Below, piece by piece: positions 5,478 through 7,397 of a DNA stretch of 7,397 bases. The DNA comes from Anaerolineales bacterium (lineage in GTDB: Bacteria > Chloroflexota > Anaerolineae > Anaerolineales > UBA11657): contig CANNEJ010000066.1 of NCBI GenBank assembly GCA_947503585.1, positions 1-7,397 of the forward strand, read 5' to 3'. Numbering within the stretch: position 1 is the stretch's first letter; every line of letters starts with the position of its first letter. Position numbers and translations under genes: made by a program. The notes below the pieces were generated by a model. It ran no database searches and was not told the origin of the DNA. It saw nothing but the letters and a program-made list of their open reading frames with translations.

Positions 5478-6383
5478 ATGATAGACCGCTTTCCAAAATA
5501 TTTGCGCCACCCCTATTTGCTGCTCACGCTAACGGCGTTGTTCTGGTCTGGCAATGTTGTGCTGGGCCGCGCCATTCGCGCCGACGTGCCGCCGCTGGCG
5601 CTGGCATTCTGGCGCTGGGTGGTGTCACTAATGCTCACGCTGCCAGTGGCGCTGCCACATCTGCGCCGCCAGTGGCCGCTGCTGCGGCGCGCTTGGAAGC
5701 CGGTGGTGGCGCTGGGCCTGCTGGGTGTTGGCGCTTACAACACCTTTGCCTACATTGCGCTACAGTCCACGCCCGCCACCAATGTTGTGCTGCTGAACTC
5801 CTTTATCCCGGTTGCAACGCTCACACTCTCCGGGCTGTTTTTTAAGCAGCAGCTGGGGCGCCGGCAATGGGCGGGCGTACTGCTTTCGTTATGGGGTGTG
5901 GTGGCAATTGTCAGCCGCGGCAACTTCACGGATTTGGCCGGCTGGCATTTCAACATTGGCGACTTGTGGATGCTGGGTGGTATCTGCGCCTGGGCGCTTT
6001 ACACGCTTGGTTTGCAATGGCGGCCGGAGGGGGTGCACCCCATGCTGTTGCTCGCGGCATTTATCACCGTGGGCCTGCTTGCGCTCGCGCCCGCCTACGC
6101 GTGGGAAATTTTGAGCGGTCGCGTGATCGTTTTGAGTGCCGGTGCGCTGGCGGGGGTTGCGTACGCTGGAGTCTTTCCGGGGTTCATCGGATACATTTTC
6201 TACAACCGCGCGGTGGGCGAAGTGGGGGCCGGCAAAGCCAGTTTGTTCATCCATTTGATGCCAGTGTTCGGAACCCTGCTGGCAGCAGTGTTTCTGGCAG
6301 AGATCCCGCAGCCTTACCACTATGCCGGGATCGCATTAATTATTTCTGGCATCTACCTGACGACAGCGGCGTCACGGGCGTAA
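5478..6383 (+). CDS. EamA/DMT-family transporter (10 TM, RhaT/YdcZ-like permease)
   Basis: This 301-residue protein fits the drug/metabolite transporter superfamily with two tandem EamA domains (PF00892), about residues 14-145 and 160-296. Such inner-membrane proteins export or exchange amino acids, sugars or other metabolites. Ten hydrophobic spans can be traced. Family signs are LTALFWSGNVVLGRAI near the start of repeat 1, FWRWVVSL (44-51), ALQSTPATNVVLLNSFIPV (94-112), and in repeat 2 YNRAVGEVGAGKASLFIHL (242-260) followed by MPVFGTLLAAVFLAE. Length is typical. The ATG at 5478 leaves only 12 residues before the first span, as usual; no Shine-Dalgarno site is seen, and the nearest -10-like hexamer (TAAACT) ends 15 nt upstream. 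It is divergent from the MFS gene and followed after 94 nt by a membrane-protein gene on the same strand. The substrate cannot be told from sequence. Confidence 0.9.
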   Translation: MIDRFPKYLRHPYLLLTLTALFWSGNVVLGRAIRADVPPLALAFWRWVVSLMLTLPVALPHLRRQWPLLRRAWKPVVALGLLGVGAYNTFAYIALQSTPATNVVLLNSFIPVATLTLSGLFFKQQLGRRQWAGVLLSLWGVVAIVSRGNFTDLAGWHFNIGDLWMLGGICAWALYTLGLQWRPEGVHPMLLLAAFITVGLLALAPAYAWEILSGRVIVLSAGALAGVAYAGVFPGFIGYIFYNRAVGEVGAGKASLFIHLMPVFGTLLAAVFLAEIPQPYHYAGIALIISGIYLTTAASRA

Positions 6384-6388
6384 GCCCG
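6375..6388 (+). other. Hairpin with GTAA tetraloop at the EamA gene stop codon
   Basis: CGGGC, loop GTAA, GCCCG form a perfect 5-bp stem capped by a GNRA-class tetraloop that contains the TAA stop (6381-6383). An alternative outer pairing, CAGCGG (6364-6369) with CCGCTG (6386-6391), competes with it. No T-tract follows. It may be a weak terminator or 3'-end stabiliser, or chance in GC-rich DNA. The remaining gap up to 6477 holds nothing else I can support. Confidence 0.28.
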
Positions 6389-6477
6389 CTGCTGTAAGCG
6401 TTCTGCAGTTTCCCGTTTGGTCGAGGGCGCTTGGGAATAGCCTCAGGTAGTTCTGGTTCCGCAGACTGGCACGGGAT

Positions 6478-7397
6478 ATGATTGACAAGGTGGAGCCAAA
6501 AGCTCAGCCAAGCCAGCCTGTGCCCGTGAATTTAAAAAAAGTTTTCGCGATCCATCCGTGGTCGTTCCGGCGCCTGCCAACCATTGCGGCTGCCGCATTT
6601 GCAGTTGTTGTTGCGTCCGTCGTCTACTGGCGGATCGTGCGTGGCTACCTTCCAATCTGGTCTTATGTGCCGTTTGAAGCACCGCCGGATTGGGTGCAGG
6701 CGCTGAATGCATGGCGGTGGCTTGTGCGCGTAATTGTGGCTGGCGCGTTGGCAGTGCTGGCGTATGCTGAATGGGCGGCAAAGCTGCCCTCGGGATGGCT
6801 GCGCGGGCTGCTTGAGAACCGCAAGCGCCTGATGCTTGCGATCTTGGCCGCATCTGCTTTGTTTGGCAGCTACTACCTGCAGCCGGGTCACCTGGCTGCG
6901 GGTGATGCCATGCCGCACGTGGGGGCAGTGTGGGTGCTCGGCCAGTCGATAGAAGCCGGACAACTCCTGCCTTACTGGTCAAACTATGCGGCTTTGGGCC
7001 ATCCATTTCTTCAGTTTTATAGCCCGCTCTTTTATTACATAGTCCTTGCGGCTAGCTCTGTATTTCATGATCTGGACAGCGCCGCGCAGATGGTGCTGCT
7101 GGCAGCGCACGTACTGGCAGCATTTGCCATGTACCACTATGTGCATGAGCTGACTGGCTCGAAGCTGGCAGGCCTGGTTGCGGCGCTGGCATGGAGTTCA
7201 AGTTTTTACCATTATCACAATGCGGTTGCATTGGGCAAGCTGCCCACCGCTTTGTTTATCGACTTGTGGCCGCTGCAGTTTTTCTTAATTGAGCGGCTGC
7301 TGGCCGGGACCGGGCCCAGACTGCGCAGTGCAGCGGCTTTGGCGCTAACGGTGGGCGCAATGCTGTGGACGCACATGTTATACGGCGGGCTGGCCAT
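6478..7397 (+). CDS. Multi-pass membrane protein, 6-pyruvoyl-tetrahydropterin synthase-related / GT-C-like (partial, runs off the right edge)
   Basis: A frame stays open from the ATG at 6478 to the window end, giving 306 residues of a larger protein. After a hydrophilic N-terminus (1-33) come spans near 34-52, 82-98 and 117-133. Then follows the key segment: AGDAMPHVGAVW (141-152), GQLLPYWSNYAALGHPFLQF (161-180) and YSPLFYYIVL (181-190), with more spans beyond. This G-D...H...G-x-L-x-P-x-W...G-x-P-x-x-x-F-Y-x-P-L-x-Y-Y pattern matches large membrane proteins annotated with the PF10131 (PTPS-related) domain, thought to be GT-C-fold lipid-linked sugar transferases. Despite the name they are not pterin synthases. 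Asp143 is the likely acidic residue of the first outer loop. The stop at 6448 limits the start; GGGA lies too close to the ATG to be a good ribosome site, and GTG at 6490 is an alternative. The activity is inferred from the family only. Confidence 0.8.
   Translation, partial: MIDKVEPKAQPSQPVPVNLKKVFAIHPWSFRRLPTIAAAAFAVVVASVVYWRIVRGYLPIWSYVPFEAPPDWVQALNAWRWLVRVIVAGALAVLAYAEWAAKLPSGWLRGLLENRKRLMLAILAASALFGSYYLQPGHLAAGDAMPHVGAVWVLGQSIEAGQLLPYWSNYAALGHPFLQFYSPLFYYIVLAASSVFHDLDSAAQMVLLAAHVLAAFAMYHYVHELTGSKLAGLVAALAWSSSFYHYHNAVALGKLPTALFIDLWPLQFFLIERLLAGTGPRLRSAAALALTVGAMLWTHMLYGGLA

Noticed and set aside
5280..5510. Minus-strand frame of 76 codons in the MFS/EamA divergent region
   Set aside because: It would begin inside the EamA coding region, shows no known motif, and covers the area needed for both promoters.
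1977..6383. ABC, MFS and EamA genes as one dedicated drug-resistance island
   Set aside because: They lie in three separate transcription units on two strands, with no regulator, mobile element or biosynthetic gene; adjacency alone does not support a shared role.
6443..7006. Minus-strand frame of 187 codons at the right end
   Set aside because: The plus strand carries an uninterrupted frame to the window edge with clear membrane spans and the GD/PYW/FYSPLFYY pattern; the minus frame is Arg/Pro/Gln-rich without motifs.

Overview
The window looks like a piece of a bacterial chromosome, or a metagenomic contig, with fairly high GC and densely packed genes. I see no rRNA, tRNA, CRISPR array, insertion sequence or phage gene. 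The last gene, a multi-pass protein of the '6-pyruvoyl-tetrahydropterin synthase-related' GT-C-like type, is of a kind common in Chloroflexota. Together with the DrrA/DrrB-type ABC pair, the M55 peptidase and several starts without a Shine-Dalgarno sequence, this makes Chloroflexota my best guess, held at low to moderate confidence. Composition and gene content do not settle the lineage.

Left part (1-1820): the 5' end of a FucU/RbsD-type sugar mutarotase gene runs leftward out of the window. It is divergent from an M55 D-aminopeptidase (DppA-like), and an intergenic region of about 307 bp separates them. A nucleoside 2-deoxyribosyltransferase follows the peptidase on the same strand. The 112-nt gap between those two is filled exactly by a small open frame that touches both neighbours (TAGTG and ATGA overlaps). 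These genes suit small-molecule catabolism or salvage (sugar anomers, D-amino-acid peptides, deoxynucleosides), but no shared pathway can be read directly from the sequence.

Middle part (1977-5229): a two-gene ABC-2 exporter operon (ATPase and permease, ATGA overlap) reads rightward and a 12-TM major facilitator gene reads leftward. They converge on a 9-bp-stem hairpin that may terminate one or both units. The ATPase gene has a TANNNT-type -10 box just upstream of its ATG and no Shine-Dalgarno sequence, which suggests a leaderless mRNA.

Right part (5230-7397): a 248-bp divergent promoter region separates the MFS gene from a 10-TM EamA/DMT-family exporter-like gene. After it comes the start of a large multi-pass membrane protein with the GT-C-like signature, which runs off the right edge. 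From 1977 onward the window is almost wholly membrane transport and membrane-enzyme genes. I found no strong candidate for a new biological system; the findings are modest observations on small ORFs, repeats and expression signals.
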